A DNA stretch of 64,000 nucleotides from contig JAPFBL010001928.1 in the NCBI GenBank assembly GCA_026182355.1, positions 7,007,501-7,071,500 of the forward strand, read 5' to 3'. This stretch comes from Hermatobates lingyangjiaoensis. Lineage: Eukaryota; Arthropoda; Insecta; Hemiptera; Hermatobatidae. This document shows, piece after piece, positions 10,941-21,775 of this stretch (position 1 is its first letter; every line of letters starts with the position of its first letter). Position numbers and translations under genes: made by a program. The notes under the pieces are model-generated. The model saw only the letters and a program-made list of their open reading frames with translations. It made no database searches and had not been told where the DNA came from.

Positions 10941-11410
10941 AATATTATTTAATAATATTTCTCATTAGGGGGTCAGTTTAGCCTATAATATATAATAAAC
11001 TATTATATAAGAGGTTAAAAATGAATAATTATAGAAATAAACTTGAACACAGCTGTCAGATAAAATACGAATGTTCTGAGGTAATATTATTAAGTCGCAT
11101 TCCTTTCATAAACGTTATTTTATGTGGGGTAATAAATTGAATATTTGAATTTACAAGTTTTGTTTGTTTTAAATACATTTGATTGTGTATTTTACTTGAA
11201 TTGATGTTTTATTTATTTATATCATAAGGTATTGTTTTTTTTATTACTTTTAAATGATTTTTATTTTGCTAAATATACTTACCGTGTATATCTCTTGAAT
11301 CATGTTAAGAATACTATATCAAAAGCTTGGGCCATATAAGAATCTGTTTCCGTGACTTAATAACAAGAAACAACAATTAAAATTATCCTTATCAATAATG
11401 TTCAGTGATT

Positions 11411-11770
11411 CTAACGTAGTGCAATCAGTTATTATATGGTATTTACTCATTGTAGGGTAAAAAGCTAATGAAATGGTCTCCACATATACAAATTTAATGG
11501 TATAAAGAACGCGTTTCGAACACCTAGTGTTCTCCCTCAGGCATTAACTAAAAAATACAGTGACCCCAGAGAGTTATCTATAGTATAAAGTAAATATAGT
11601 TCAAAATTTTTTTGTTTTGTACTATATTTTACTTTATACTATAGATAACTTTTTAGTTAATTTTTTAGTTCATGCTTGAGAAAGAACACTACGTGTTCGA
11701 AACGCGTTGTTTATACCATTAAATTTTTATATGTGGAGACCATTTCATTAGCATTTTACCCTACAATGTT
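11411..11770. repeat. Family A PLE-end palindrome
   Basis: Arms of about 150 bp (11456-11605 and 11612-11768) meet at a short AT loop. The left side extends to 11411 with the family A terminus TAACGTAGTGCAATCAG. Each arm carries ACGCGT next to GAA and a GTGTTC stem. The minus-strand motif (11508-11540) has CTGAGGG and the plus-strand motif (11675-11708) CTTGAGAA, so both cores are slightly decayed. Confidence 0.9.
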
Positions 11771-12380
11771 GAGTGAATTTATTTCAATAACTATTGCTAT
11801 AATTTCTGAGTGACACAAAGGGTCACAGGTAGCTACTTCAGGTCGCTGCTTCAAAGACTCGACATTTAGATTGAGCAATGGCATTGAGCATTCATGTGGG
11901 AGTAGGGACATGTAGGTTTATCATGTGGTGTTTGCTTGTGACGGGAAGTTCTTAGCATCTTCAAGGTCAATCATTGAATGAGATCTGCCACTGACTGCAC
12001 GCTATCTAAGGTATATAACAATGGTACGTGTACACAGCATATAGGGTGTTACAGTGGAATCAACCTTCAAACCTCCAGTGTCTCCCTATACCACGTTCTA
12101 ATATGTAACAAGAATTGTACATTTTCCACTATATAAACGTACTAACCATCATAGTCAATTAATTTAATAGTAATGTATTGATACATTTGACTATATATAC
12201 ACTGTATATAAAAGTTTTCAGTTAATGAAATGAATTCCCTGCCCAGTACATATATCAATAAAATAACTCACCTTCCTATGCATTTATATTTACGCGTATT
12301 CCAAATACAATGTTGACTTGTTTGCTAATGAGGAGCAGTATTAATTACGTCATCATAATCTATTTACCGAGTTGTTCAAG

Positions 12381-12413
<33 letters not shown>

Positions 12414-12418
<5 letters not shown>

Positions 12419-12660
12419 ATTTCACATAAACACGTGAAATAACAATCAATGATCAAACCACAATAAGAAATGGGAAAACAAGACTAAGATCTTTCAACCG
12501 GAACAAGCGGTCTTCGTCAGAGTAAAAAACCCAACTGAAACACTAGGTGATGTTTTCTGCATCTAGTGTTTCAGTTGGGTTTTTGACTCTGACGAAGACC
12601 GCTTGTTACGGTTGAAAGATCTTAGTCTTGTTTTCCCATTTCTTATTGTGGTTTGATCAT
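12414..12660. repeat. Family B PLE-end palindrome
   Basis: The arms run from the left outer end GATTTCACATAAACACG to the right end GTGGTTTGATCAT. Between the two hammerhead-like motifs is a further small hairpin built from CACTAGGTGATG and CATCTAGTGTTTCAG. A (TA)n tract flanks both sides (12383-12413 and 12658-12668). Confidence 0.93.
12585..12627 (+). ncRNA. Hammerhead-like ribozyme motif, family B
   Basis: GACT (12585-12588), CTGACGA (12589-12595), extra A, stem II GACCG/CGGTT with loop CTTGTTA, GAA, palindrome AGATCT, T at the cleavage position (12623), AGTC (12624-12627). GACT and AGTC form a four-pair stem I. The opposite arm (12482-12523, minus) is an almost intact partner. Confidence 0.65.
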
Positions 12661-12699
12661 ATATATATACACTTTTTCGTTGGAAATCCGATCCGAAAC

Positions 12700-12862
12700 G
12701 GACAAATTGTTTTGGTCTCCAACCTTCTCTGAACCAGTGCGCTTGGTTTACCTCCCTTATCTCTCCTGAAGACGGTTTAAACCGAAAATTAGAGACTGTA
12801 AGTGTGTGCTTTTAATTTCTCTATGTTTCTTTTTTGTACATTGAACTATATATATATATATA
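12700..12862 (+). mobile_element. PLE 3' end, family C
   Basis: It matches 3762-3907 from CTCTGAACCAGTGCGC to the TTGAACTA(TA)n end. It includes a hammerhead-like motif at 12762-12795: TCTC, CTGAAGA, C, GGTT/AACC, GAA, AATT, A, GAGA. Confidence 0.75.
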
Positions 12863-12976
12863 GTTTGGAAAATGATACCAAATTTAGCTGATACCTGTTT
12901 ATTAACAAGTTTCTCAATTTTTCTAAATAACGCTCTCCTTATTTCGTCTACACAATAAAGTACATCTCCTATAATC

Positions 12977-13009
12977 GACATGTTTCGAATGATCAACATT
13001 CATCATCAG
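12977..13009 (-). ncRNA. Hammerhead-like ribozyme motif, family H
   Basis: The minus strand reads CTGATGA, T, stem II GAATG/CATTC with loop TTGAT, GAA, palindrome ACATGT, C. The bases at the cleavage site are GTC, the classical hammerhead triplet. TC before the core and GA after it start stem I. This single copy is not paired with an inverted partner nearby. Confidence 0.62.
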
Positions 13010-13261
13010 GACATGAACAACTCCTAGGGTGAATTATCTGGTTTATTATTATATACACGGAGAAGGTATAAAGGGTTGAGGGGTGAGGTCACTCACCCCA
13101 CAGGATTAACGCCCAGCTTTTCTTAAACTAGAAGGAAAACAACCCCTTTTGATGATTTTTAAAATTAGAAAGTTAATACTATAAGTATTAGTCTTCTCTT
13201 CTTTGTTAAAATTATAAAAATAATTAATATTGAAGTATATATACATACGAATATTTATAAC

Positions 13262-13370
13262 AGGATTTTACAATAATCACTCGAAATAACAATATACGTT
13301 CTAAACACAATAAAAAATGAGAAAAAAGACAAGATCTTTCAACGGTAACAAGCACTCTGACGAAAATTTA
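13262..13370 (-). mobile_element. Decayed family B PLE end
   Basis: The order of landmarks (CGAAATAACAAT, AAACACAATAA, GATCTTTCAACGGTAACAAGC, CTCTGACG) matches family B arms, with many substitutions. Confidence 0.5.
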
Positions 13371-14025
13371 TATTTATACACATATAAATAAATTAAATTA
13401 CTAATTGTTTAAAATTTTTCTAAAAGTGTATTAGTATAATAAATACTTATGTGTTTAAATAAATTCATACGTATAAGTATATATTAAATACTATGTAAGT
13501 ATGTATAAATATAAATAAGTGTATGATTTTCTATGGAGGCTCTTTAATGAGAAACATGGTTCATTTGTGTGTAACGGTCAGTTTCTCTGCGTTTTCCTCT
13601 CGGTCAGTCTGCTCCACTCGCTGTAGTACTAACAGGCATTTAATTAAAGGTTCAGTTAAATTATGACGTCATTTTTTATAGCTGTAGTCATTCCCAGGAG
13701 AAAATCTAGCCATGTATTGTTTCTTATGTCAACCTCCCAAGTACATTCAACCTGTTGATTCTATGTTGGGAGGGGTCCAAATCATATTTATTAATTTAAA
13801 GAATATAAGAAATCGTACGGGTTTTTTTGTAAATCGCTTGTGTTTGTATCAGGGACGTTCAATTGTTATTAAACAATGTTATTCGTGAAAATAGGATTTA
13901 CCTTTATTGATAGACATGAACTTCATACATCATTAGTTGTGCAATCCGTAATTGTGTGGTATTTACTCATTCTGAGGTAAAATGGATAAACCAACAAAAG
14001 TCTCCATACAAATGAAGATTTATTC

Positions 14026-14058
14026 AACGCGTTTCGAACACTTTGTGTTCATCATCAG
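14026..14058 (-). ncRNA. Hammerhead-like ribozyme motif, family A
   Basis: Mirror copy of the plus-strand motif at 14081-14113, with every core position kept: CTGATGA, T, GAACAC/GTGTTC, GAA, ACGCGT, T. Confidence 0.6.
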
Positions 14059-14080
14059 GAAGATGATGATAATGAACTTC

Positions 14081-14113
14081 CTGATGATGAACACAAAGTG
14101 TTCGAAACGCGTT
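14081..14113 (+). ncRNA. Hammerhead-like ribozyme motif, family A
   Basis: CTGATGA (14081-14087), extra T, six-pair stem II GAACAC/GTGTTC with loop AAA, GAA, palindrome ACGCGT, T at the cleavage position. Stem I pairing next to the core is poor in this copy. A 6-bp palindromic stem III could pair between two RNA molecules. Confidence 0.6.
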
Positions 14114-14169
14114 AAATAAAACTTCATTTGTGTGGAGACTTTTGTTGGTTTATCCATTTTACTTCAGAA

Positions 14170-14925
14170 TGAACTTCATACATTTGGAATTAAGAGTCAA
14201 GCATGCTAACCACTACTCTCAGAGGAATGTAACGCCAAAAACAGGAACTGTCTGTATTTAACAACAGTAAAATTGTGTAATGATTTTTCTGAGATAAAAA
14301 TTGTTTCTTTTGAATATTGGCTTTAAGCAGTTGGAAGTTGACCTCTTCAGGTCAAGGTAATGTGACGCAATGTTAAGATAACATACCGGTTGAGAGAGCA
14401 TTGTAATGCAGGAGGGTTTGCTATAACTGTTCCATAGAATCCTGCAAGAAAACACTGCACGTCATAGACGAGACCTCTATGTATTGTGTAAACAGTCTTG
14501 GTCTTCCTTATTACTATCATAGTCATTCACTCATTTTCTTTATTACTATCACGAAGTGTTATTTGTATAATGTAGCTCTGGTCAACCTCTTTTTCTAATT
14601 CTAAATAAACAAACAATATTCCGAGTAGTGTATATTCACAAAACACAAGTAGTATGTGTATCATAAACCAACTTGTCTCCATCAATTTAATTATTATTCT
14701 TTTTACTCCATCATCAAAATTTTTTTCCGAAAATCCATCGCTATTTTTAATATGTTTGTTCTTTATGTTATTGTTTCCCATTTAAAATAAAATTTACTTT
14801 CTAAATCAAATAAAATTACTTTTAGAAAATTAAATATTTACTTTTAAAATAAAATTCGCTGTTTAATAATAATGCTTTAATAGATATTCATTTTTATTTC
14901 TTATGTTTATTGTGAAATCTTTTTA
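14170..14925. other. AT-rich intergenic stretch, no gene seen
   Basis: Only short chance frames are seen; none has a recognisable motif. Confidence 0.5.
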
Positions 14926-14928
14926 TCT

Positions 14929-15363
14929 AATCGGGATTCGGTTAAATTTTCTAGGTTCAAAAATCAATCTCTCATTGCCGACGTTTCGGTTTTATTTTAA
15001 AACCTTTTTCATAGGCAGAAGTAAGAACTTTTTTTACTAAGAAAATGAAATTTACATTATTTAAAGGAACAACAATGTTAACCGGACAAAACCTTCGACT
15101 ATACTGTCAAAGTTTACATATAAATCACAATAAATAAACACGTGATGCAATCAATGAAGTTTAAACCACAATGGGAAAAGGAAAAACTTTCTAGTTGAAG
15201 GTTTTGTCCAGTTAAGATTGTTGTCCCTTTAAATAATGTAAATTTCATTTTCTTAGTAAAAAAAATTCTTACTTCTGCCTATGAAAAAGGTTTTAAAATA
15301 AAACCGAAACGTCGGCAATGAGAGATTGATTTTAAAACCTAGAAAATTTGACCGAATCCCTAT
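14929..15363. repeat. PLE-end palindrome related to the 3908-5123 family
   Basis: Arms 14929-15112 and 15190-15363 both carry the AAACCGAAACGTC/GGCAATGAGAG terminus and the TTGTCCGG/ACATTGTTG segment. The UTR is shortened relative to 3908-5123: the sequence jumps from the ACTTCTG side directly to CCTATGAAAAAGG. The spacer (15113-15189) holds a remnant of a family B arm. A second palindrome follows without a gap. Confidence 0.88.
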
Positions 15364-15595
15364 ACAGGATTTCACGTAAACACGTGAAACAATAATCAAT
15401 GATTAAACCACAATATGAAATGGGAAAACAGGACTAAGCTCTTTCAACCGAAACAAGCGGTTTTTGTCAGAGTCAAAAACCCAACTGAGTCAACCGAGTC
15501 AAAAACCCAACTTAGTCTTGTTTTCCCATTTCATATTGTGCTTTGATCATTGATTGTTATTTAACGTGTTTATGTGAAATCTTTTTTTATATGGA
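15361..15595. repeat. Family B PLE-end palindrome, asymmetric
   Basis: The left arm includes a minus-strand core (15436-15470, with AAGCTC replacing the AGATCT palindrome). The right arm lacks the core and resumes at CTTAGTCTTG. The centre repeats GAGTCAAAAACCCAACT. The two sides therefore have different internal deletions. Confidence 0.8.
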
Positions 15596-16429
15596 TTTCT
15601 GCTATTCAGAATCTCGAAGGATTCCTATTATCACTTATTATTTCCACATCTGTTTTAGTTGCGTAAAAATAAAAATAAAATTTTTTACTGAATAAATAGT
15701 TTACATAACAGTGAAACTTTTTGAGAATAATTTTTTATTAAATTGCAGCCCTTATAATAAGCCAACAATATTATATTTTAACAAATATTTAAAAATTTTG
15801 ATACATTTATTTGAAAAGTTGAAGAAAAAGTATTTCCTTTCATGGTATTTATAAAATTGTTTTAGCTTGGATCTGAAGCATTATGTTTGGACGTGGCCTA
15901 ATCAAGTATAGTCAGTGGATTAATTAGCGTGGGCGGTATTGGTGACGTGGGTTGATTTTAACCATCTGGACACGGAGCCCGCTTCAGATTGTCTTTGCTT
16001 AATTGCGTAAGTAGCAGCCACCTATATTTCTTATAAATCATATTTATTACTAGCTGATCTTCCCGGCGTTGGCCGGAAAACCATTTTAATTCCAACTCTA
16101 ATAATAAAACGAAAACAAATTATTCTATTGTTTTGATACACATAAGTTTTTTTTTCTGATAAGGGAAATTAATATAGAATGTAAATTATAGATTACACAA
16201 AAAAAATATAATATAAAACTTATTATAAATTTGCACAATTTGCTTTTTTTTTTTTAAGAATTGAAACAAAGTTATAGGAAATTAGATTATCAAAATTATA
16301 TCATTAACTTTCTCGAGGAAATTTAACTTCTTCCAGCAATGGAAAGAGAAACATTAAGTTCATAAGTATGTAAGAGAACATATACATACACAAAGGCACT
16401 TAGTTGTATACATATATATTGAATTTAAT

Positions 16430-16760
16430 AGATCAAATATTATAAACATTAGTAACGGGTTGTTCAGGCTTGACTCAGTGTTAACGAGGGCAATTGCCTC
16501 TTCTAAGAGGGTTGATATCTAGCGGATAGTTTTTTTACTCTTTCATACTGTACTTTGTTTCTCCTTTCTGGACATTTGTCCTTTCCTGTATTTTCACCTT
16601 TTTAGAATACCATTCTTCCATAACACTCCATTCAACCCCTCACCATGATGTTTTTGCATCTAGTGTTTCAGTTGGGTTTTTGACTGACTCTGACGAAGAT
16701 CGCTTGTTACGGTTGAAAGATCTTAGCCTTTTTTTCTCATTCGTATTATGGTTTGATCAT
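16430..16760 (+). mobile_element. PLE 3' region, family B, with hammerhead-like motif
   Basis: It shares with 32285-32585 the segment CAAATATTATAAACATTAGT, ACGAGGGCAAT and CGGATAGTTTTTTT, then CAGTTGGGTTTTTGAC and the core (16690-16724: CTGACGA, A, GATCG/CGGTT-like stem, GAA, AGATCT, T). This shows how far the family B 3' UTR extends upstream of the ribozyme-like end. Confidence 0.75.
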
Positions 16761-16779
16761 ACTCGTATATAGACATATA

Positions 16780-16930
16780 TATAAAAAGATTTCATATAAA
16801 CACGTGAAATAACAATCAATGATCAAACCACAATATGAAAATGGGAAAACAGGACTAAGATCTTTCAACCGTAACAAGCGGTCTTCGTCATATATATATA
16901 TATATCAAAAACCCAACTGACTTTGATATG
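16780..16930 (-). mobile_element. Family B PLE end interrupted by (TA)n
   Basis: The arm runs intact to CTTCGTCA, then a short (TA)n tract replaces three bases of the consensus before CAAAAACCCAACTGA. The interruption falls inside the CTGACGA core. Confidence 0.7.
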
Positions 16931-16932
16931 TA

Positions 16933-16963
<31 letters not shown>

Positions 16964-16976
16964 AATTAAAAAAAGA

Positions 16977-17175
16977 TAGCACACAGATCGACATAGGAAT
17001 GACACTCAGAGAATGAGTCGCCGCTTTGCCTTCCTCAGGGACTCTTCGCCTCCTTATGACGACGATGGTCGAAATATCGATGTGAGTTATGTCTGTGTCT
17101 TTCTGTGTGTTTCCTTCGTTTTGAATTTATTTTATTTAAAAAAGTCCGCTGGACCGTTTCTTTTAATTGTGGTGT
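16977..17175 (+). mobile_element. PLE 3' end, family F
   Basis: It shares GACGACGATGGTCGAAATAT, TGTCTTTCTGTGTGTTTCC and AAAAAGTCCGCTGGACCG with 40555-40690, which ties it to the PLE at 41103-42250. The core reads CTTATGA rather than CTGATGA, so it is probably inactive. Confidence 0.7.
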
Positions 17176-17469
17176 ATAATATATATATAGTCAATTTAAG
17201 GGATAGTTTTTTGAAAAAAAAAAGAGGTGAACTCTACGATCGTCATAATACCTATTTGACGTGATTCGAAGATGTTTGGGAGAGAATGGTCTAAATATGG
17301 GCGGTAGGTCCCAAAAAAGAACCCTGTTCAAAATTAAAATGCCATAATTACTTCCTCCGAAAAAAGTTATAGAAGATCTATATGTTTTTGTGTATCTAAA
17401 AGTCTCCAGTTTTATTTCTATAGCGGACAGACAGACAAACTTTGTATTTTATATATGTATATTAGGACA

Positions 17470-17955
17470 CAAGTGGTACATAATTTTCCTTGTTAATATG
17501 TTTGAGATGTAGTTTTAATGTTTCAATAACTATTGGTTTTAGACTGTCTAGGTTTTGATATATATATGCCAGTGTTTATATAATATATATAGATATATAT
17601 AATTATATATATATAAATGTTTCCATCAATGTGTTGTGGTTAGTATTTCACGTTTGGTGGTGGAATAGAGAACTCGATAGACGTGGATAAAGGCTTGGTT
17701 TGAAAGAGGCTTGTAGAAACACGGCATTTCAGGAGGACATCAGCTGACGGAGATAAATAGCAGCCCAGAGAAATTCAAAATACTTGTCTCTCCTTTTAAT
17801 TTAAATGGCATCCCGGAGATATTCATTTTTCATTTCTATTCAGAATGTTCCCAAGCTTGTACAATTCATACTAATATTCAATGCTCTCGCTTTATTAAAG
17901 AATTATATTCAATTATGATTCAGCAATTCACCAGTAAAAAAAGAAAAGAAAAAAA
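17470..17955. other. AT-rich intergenic stretch, no gene seen
   Basis: TA-rich patches near 17560-17615 and an AAGAAAAG-rich stretch before the minisatellite. Nothing else is supported. Confidence 0.5.
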
Positions 17956-17960
17956 GAAAG

Positions 17961-18545
17961 TTTACTGCTGAAGAATGAATGTCTTTATAAATTATCTGTG
18001 TAGCAATTACTGCTGAAGAATGAATGTCTTTATAAATTATCCGTGTAGCAATTACTGCTGAAGAATGAATGTCTTTATAAATTATCTGTGTAGCAATTAC
18101 TACTGAAGAATGAATGTCTTTATAAATTATCCGTGTATCAATTACTGCTGAAGAATGAATGTCTTTATAAATTATCTGTGTAGCAATTACTGCTGAAGAA
18201 TGAATGTCTTTATAAATTATCTGTGTAGCAATTACTGCTGAAGAATGAATGTCTTTATAAATTATCTGTGTAGCAATTACTACTGAAGCATGAATATCTT
18301 TATAAATTATCTGTGTAGCAATTACTACTGAAGAATGAATATCTTTATAAATTATCTGTGTAGCAATTACTGCTGAAGAATGAATATCTTTATAAATTAT
18401 CTGTGTAGCAATTACTGCTGAAGAATGAATATCTTTATAAATTATCTGTGTAGCAATTACTGCTGAAGAATGAATATCTTTATAAATTATCTGTGTAGCA
18501 ATTACTGCTGAAGAATGAATATCTTTATAAATTATCTGTGTAGCA
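17961..18545. repeat. Minisatellite, 45-bp unit, 13 copies
   Basis: The unit runs from TGCTGAAGAATGAATGTCTT to ATCTGTGTAGCAATTAC. Because 45 is a multiple of three, one minus-strand frame stays open through the array (17909-18625) and repeats the 15-residue block ATQIIYKDIHSSAVI. The frame has a hydrophobic start (YLNVISLLFVFIH) after its Met. Differences between copies are mostly amino-acid changing (A to V, Q to R, S to A, A to D), with only GAC/GAT silent, so there is no sign of selection on a protein. Confidence 0.95.
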
Positions 18546-18549
18546 TGGA

Positions 18550-19090
18550 TGAAGACAAAAAGTAAGGAAATAACATTTAAATAGTCTAGGTAGAATATAG
18601 AGCAATTTATTCGATTTATTTTCATATTGCTTGCTTTTTCTATTTATCTGTCCAATTCATAAAATGTTTTAAGGCGTGAAAAGATCTGGTTATGCACTAA
18701 ACCTCCATTTCTACTCTGTAAAAATTTCTCTTTCATGCCTTGTTATAAACGATCGTTAGTTTCTTTAGTAGCCTTGGTTTTTATTGCAGCTGCGTTCTTT
18801 AACTTCCGCTTTAGTGCTGTAGGTGAGCTTTTCGATTGTGAGATAAAACCCTAGTGGTGTAGTAAGGCGGGGGAGGGGGGTGATCCGCTTTGAGTGGCAA
18901 ATAGAAAATAGAAAAAAAATTGAAGTCATAAAAGCTGCAATTACGAATAATCTGAAATTTTATGCCAAAATGAGTTTTGAAGGTCGTAAAATTAAATTTA
19001 TCTGTGTAATATTGTTTTTAAATCGATTTTTGAACTTTAATATTTGCAAATTAAAAATAAATCTATTTTAAATGTTTTAAAATTATTTAT
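18550..19090. other. AT-rich intergenic stretch, no gene seen
   Basis: A G-rich run near 18868-18882. No coding or RNA gene is supported. Confidence 0.5.
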
Positions 19091-19094
19091 TGAA

Positions 19095-19240
19095 GGGTAA
19101 AAAGCTAATGAAATGGTCTCCACATGCAAAAATTGAATCGTATAAACAACGCGTTTTGAACACGTACTGTTCTTCCTCAGGCATTAACTAAAAAATACAA
19201 TGTCATCAGAGAGTTATCTATAGTACACAGTAAAAAAGGT
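19095..19240 (-). mobile_element. Solo family A PLE end
   Basis: One arm only: GGTAAAAAGCTAATGAAATG, then the minus-strand motif at 19148-19180 (CTGAGGA core with GAACA, and GAA changed to CAA by TTTTG), and GCATTAACTAAAAAATACA. No inverted partner lies nearby. Confidence 0.75.
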
Positions 19241-19244
19241 ACAA

Positions 19245-21650
19245 AAATAAAAATGAAATAAAATAAGGAAGAGAGTACGAACCTAAGGTTGAGTGTCTGT
19301 GGTACAATTGAATGATTGAAATTTCATTGTATTTATTTGCGTAGCCAGTTGATTAAATTTAACAATTTTTTTATGATTTGAATTATATATTTTTGATTTG
19401 AAAAATTTTTGGTTTTCTTTATATGCATACGAGTATTATAATAAGATGAAAGTCTCGGAATAATAACAGCAGTCTAAAATTAGATCCGCGATTGTAATTC
19501 CGTGAAATAGATATTTTGAGGGAGTTTCTGGAATTTTGAAGATTAACGGATTATTAATGCAATGAGAGAAGGGGAGATCTTGTGAGTTCGTCGGGCAGCA
19601 GAAATGGTTGCTATGTCACTGTGAAACCCGCGATTTATCAGAAGCGTTAATGAGCTCTTATTGAAATAGGTCACCAGAGACGCCTTCAAGTCAATACAAA
19701 ACAAATGATGTGTTCTCATCATTGGTGCTGCTTTGTGTATGCTGTAAATGAGGTCATCGAAAGAAGCCCATGTCTAGTGTCAGATCGATTTATTATCCAG
19801 ATCAGTCACGGTGGTGACAGCTCCCTCTCTCATGACTGCTGCTGCTCCGTGCAATCTGTTTGTATCAAAACCGCATTAACGCGCTAAACGTCAACGTAAA
19901 AGAAACTTCTAACCAAACCACTGCAGCAGTTCTGTGTTTTATCAAAAGTGCTGAGGAAAACAACCGTTAAAAGTAGTGAATCTATTGTCTGTTCTGTCAA
20001 ACTGTCGCCAAATTTTACAGGATTAAAAATCAAAATTTTTCTATGATTTATATTCGGTTTACTTATTGTCATATACCCGCGTAACAACCTGTGAAGGCTT
20101 AGAAGATCTCGTTGGTGATAACACCAGAGAAGGATTGCCAGTCTCTACTGGGTGACACGACGTTGAATGACCGACGAGCGAAGAACGGCTGAAGAAGAAG
20201 ACTTATCATCATATCTTATATGATTTCGGATTAATGAAATAAAATTAATTTTTTTTTGTTTAAAGACGGTGATAGTCCTGGAGAATAAGGCAACTGTCTG
20301 ACTATCCGCAAAGCGACTCGACGTGTTACCGATTCACTTTTAACAGGTGTATAGCGTGATTATAGTGCGGGAGAATCTCACACCGCTAGTGACCTCTTTA
20401 GCGGAGCCCGTGTTATGAATTAAACATTGATTATGCTAATAACTGTATTAGTATTCAAAGGAATTGCAGTCAGTTAGTATTTGGTATTTACTAATGTTGA
20501 AAAAAAGAAATATTAAACTCTTCTTAAACAATTGTTTTACATAAACAACGCGTTTCGAACAGCAGTCGTCTTCTTCTGAAGATGGACAAGAATATGTATT
20601 TTAGTATTAATTAAAGGTTTATTTACTCGTTAAGTGGTAAATTCATTCTTATGTACTAAATTTTGTACGCCCTTGTATCATACAACCTGAAATAGATGTT
20701 AATCGGTGGAAGAAACAGATTGTTTCTAACCCAATCTGGCTTACAGCGCATCTATCCCACAATGGAAGTGAAACTTCCATACCTCAATAGATCCATGTTT
20801 ATTAAAATATTAAAATTATAGCGACTATTTTAAATTTGAAATTAAACTAACATAAACATATTTGTTAATGACTTGGTATGAACCAGATCTGCTTGTGTGT
20901 TTATATTCGTTTACTATATTTTCCCACGGTTACATACCTTAGGTGTAAAGCGAACTCCGGCTATATTAAATTATACTATTGGTACGGTACCTTTGTTTAT
21001 TCTTATTTTTCATTCAATTTGGAATAAAATATACTTAACGCCTACCTCGTGCATTTTCATCATAAGTCATTCGTTTTCGGCACTCGTCCATTGTCAGAAG
21101 CAAACTAAGCTTACAAGAGTGTGCTCTTGACAGTGGACGAGTTCCGAAAATGGACGATATATGAAGATAACGTACTAGACAAGACAACATATGTCTATAT
21201 TAATGTCACAAACAATAATGCAAAACCAATTGTATCAGTTTATTTAACTATTATTGTGTTATATACTGTATCTAACATTCTAATTTTGAGAAATAAATGT
21301 TTCATTTTGTAAATTTTGTAAGTTTTGTAAATTTTCTCAAGGTCAAAACAAATATTTTAATTTAATTCAAAAATGATTACAATAACTGAAATTGCTGTTT
21401 ACTATGTAGTAGATATGAATGTGAAAAACGAACTGACTAGAAAATCAATCATAATATTATTGTATGAATTAGACAGCATCCTGCACTGCTTCTTGTTTTA
21501 TTCCGTCTGTAAAATGTGGAATCCCCATTGTTGGTAATAAGAAAAAAACATGGAGTTCTAAAATACTTCTAGAAATATGTATACCAGTATTATGAATTGA
21601 ACGAAATTAAAAAAAAAAATGGTAATTTTAAAGATCCTTGTTAAAGTAGA
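19245..21650. other. Mostly unassigned AT-rich DNA with small repeats
   Basis: At 20547-20582 there is a degraded family A end (AACGCGTTTCGAAC on plus, TTCAGAAGAAGACG core on minus). At 21070-21155 a short inverted repeat pairs CGTTTTCGGCACTCGTCC with GGACGAGTTCCGAAAATGG. A moderately GC-rich segment at 19555-19890 has a 60-residue frame with no recognised domain. Confidence 0.45.
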
Positions 21651-21660
21651 ATAACATCTA

Positions 21661-21775
21661 TCGGAGAGGACGTGAAGCCGTCGGCCCCGAGCCTGTACAA
21701 TGTCCCGTACTCATTAAAGATCTCTACTCTAAATACACTTGAGTTAGGCAAAATTTAGGACTCCCAATGGGAGAT
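21661..21775 (+). mobile_element. SINE core fragment
   Basis: It covers only the conserved core (GAGAGGACGT, CCGAGCCTGTACAATG, CTCATTAAAGATC, GTTAGGCAAAATTTAGGACT). The tRNA-like head and tail are missing. Confidence 0.8.

Larger units (their letters stand above)
13970..14169. repeat. Family A PLE-end palindrome with two intact motifs
   Basis: The arms meet at AAGATGATGATAATGAACTT. The outer edge TACTCATTCTGAGGTAAAATGG follows a family A-like terminus at 13936. Both arms carry an undamaged hammerhead-like motif. Confidence 0.93.
16047..17465. mobile_element. Probable interspersed element with nested PLE insertions
   Basis: The left boundary has ACTAGCTGATC and CCCGGCGTTGGCCGG. The right boundary has ATAGCGGACAGACAGACAAA and a TTTGTATTTTATATATG end. 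Paired ends of this style are common in arthropod repeats, but I cannot assign the class. Between them lie family B (16430-16890) and family F (16977-17175) PLE pieces that look inserted. The boundaries are approximate. Confidence 0.4.

Noticed and set aside
17003..17045. Minus-strand CTGAGGAAGGCAAAGCGGC as a further ribozyme-like core
   Set aside because: No GAA follows the stem and no palindrome is present.
17961..18545. CRISPR-like array
   Set aside because: Units are contiguous 45-bp tandem copies with no unique spacers, and the DNA is eukaryotic in character.
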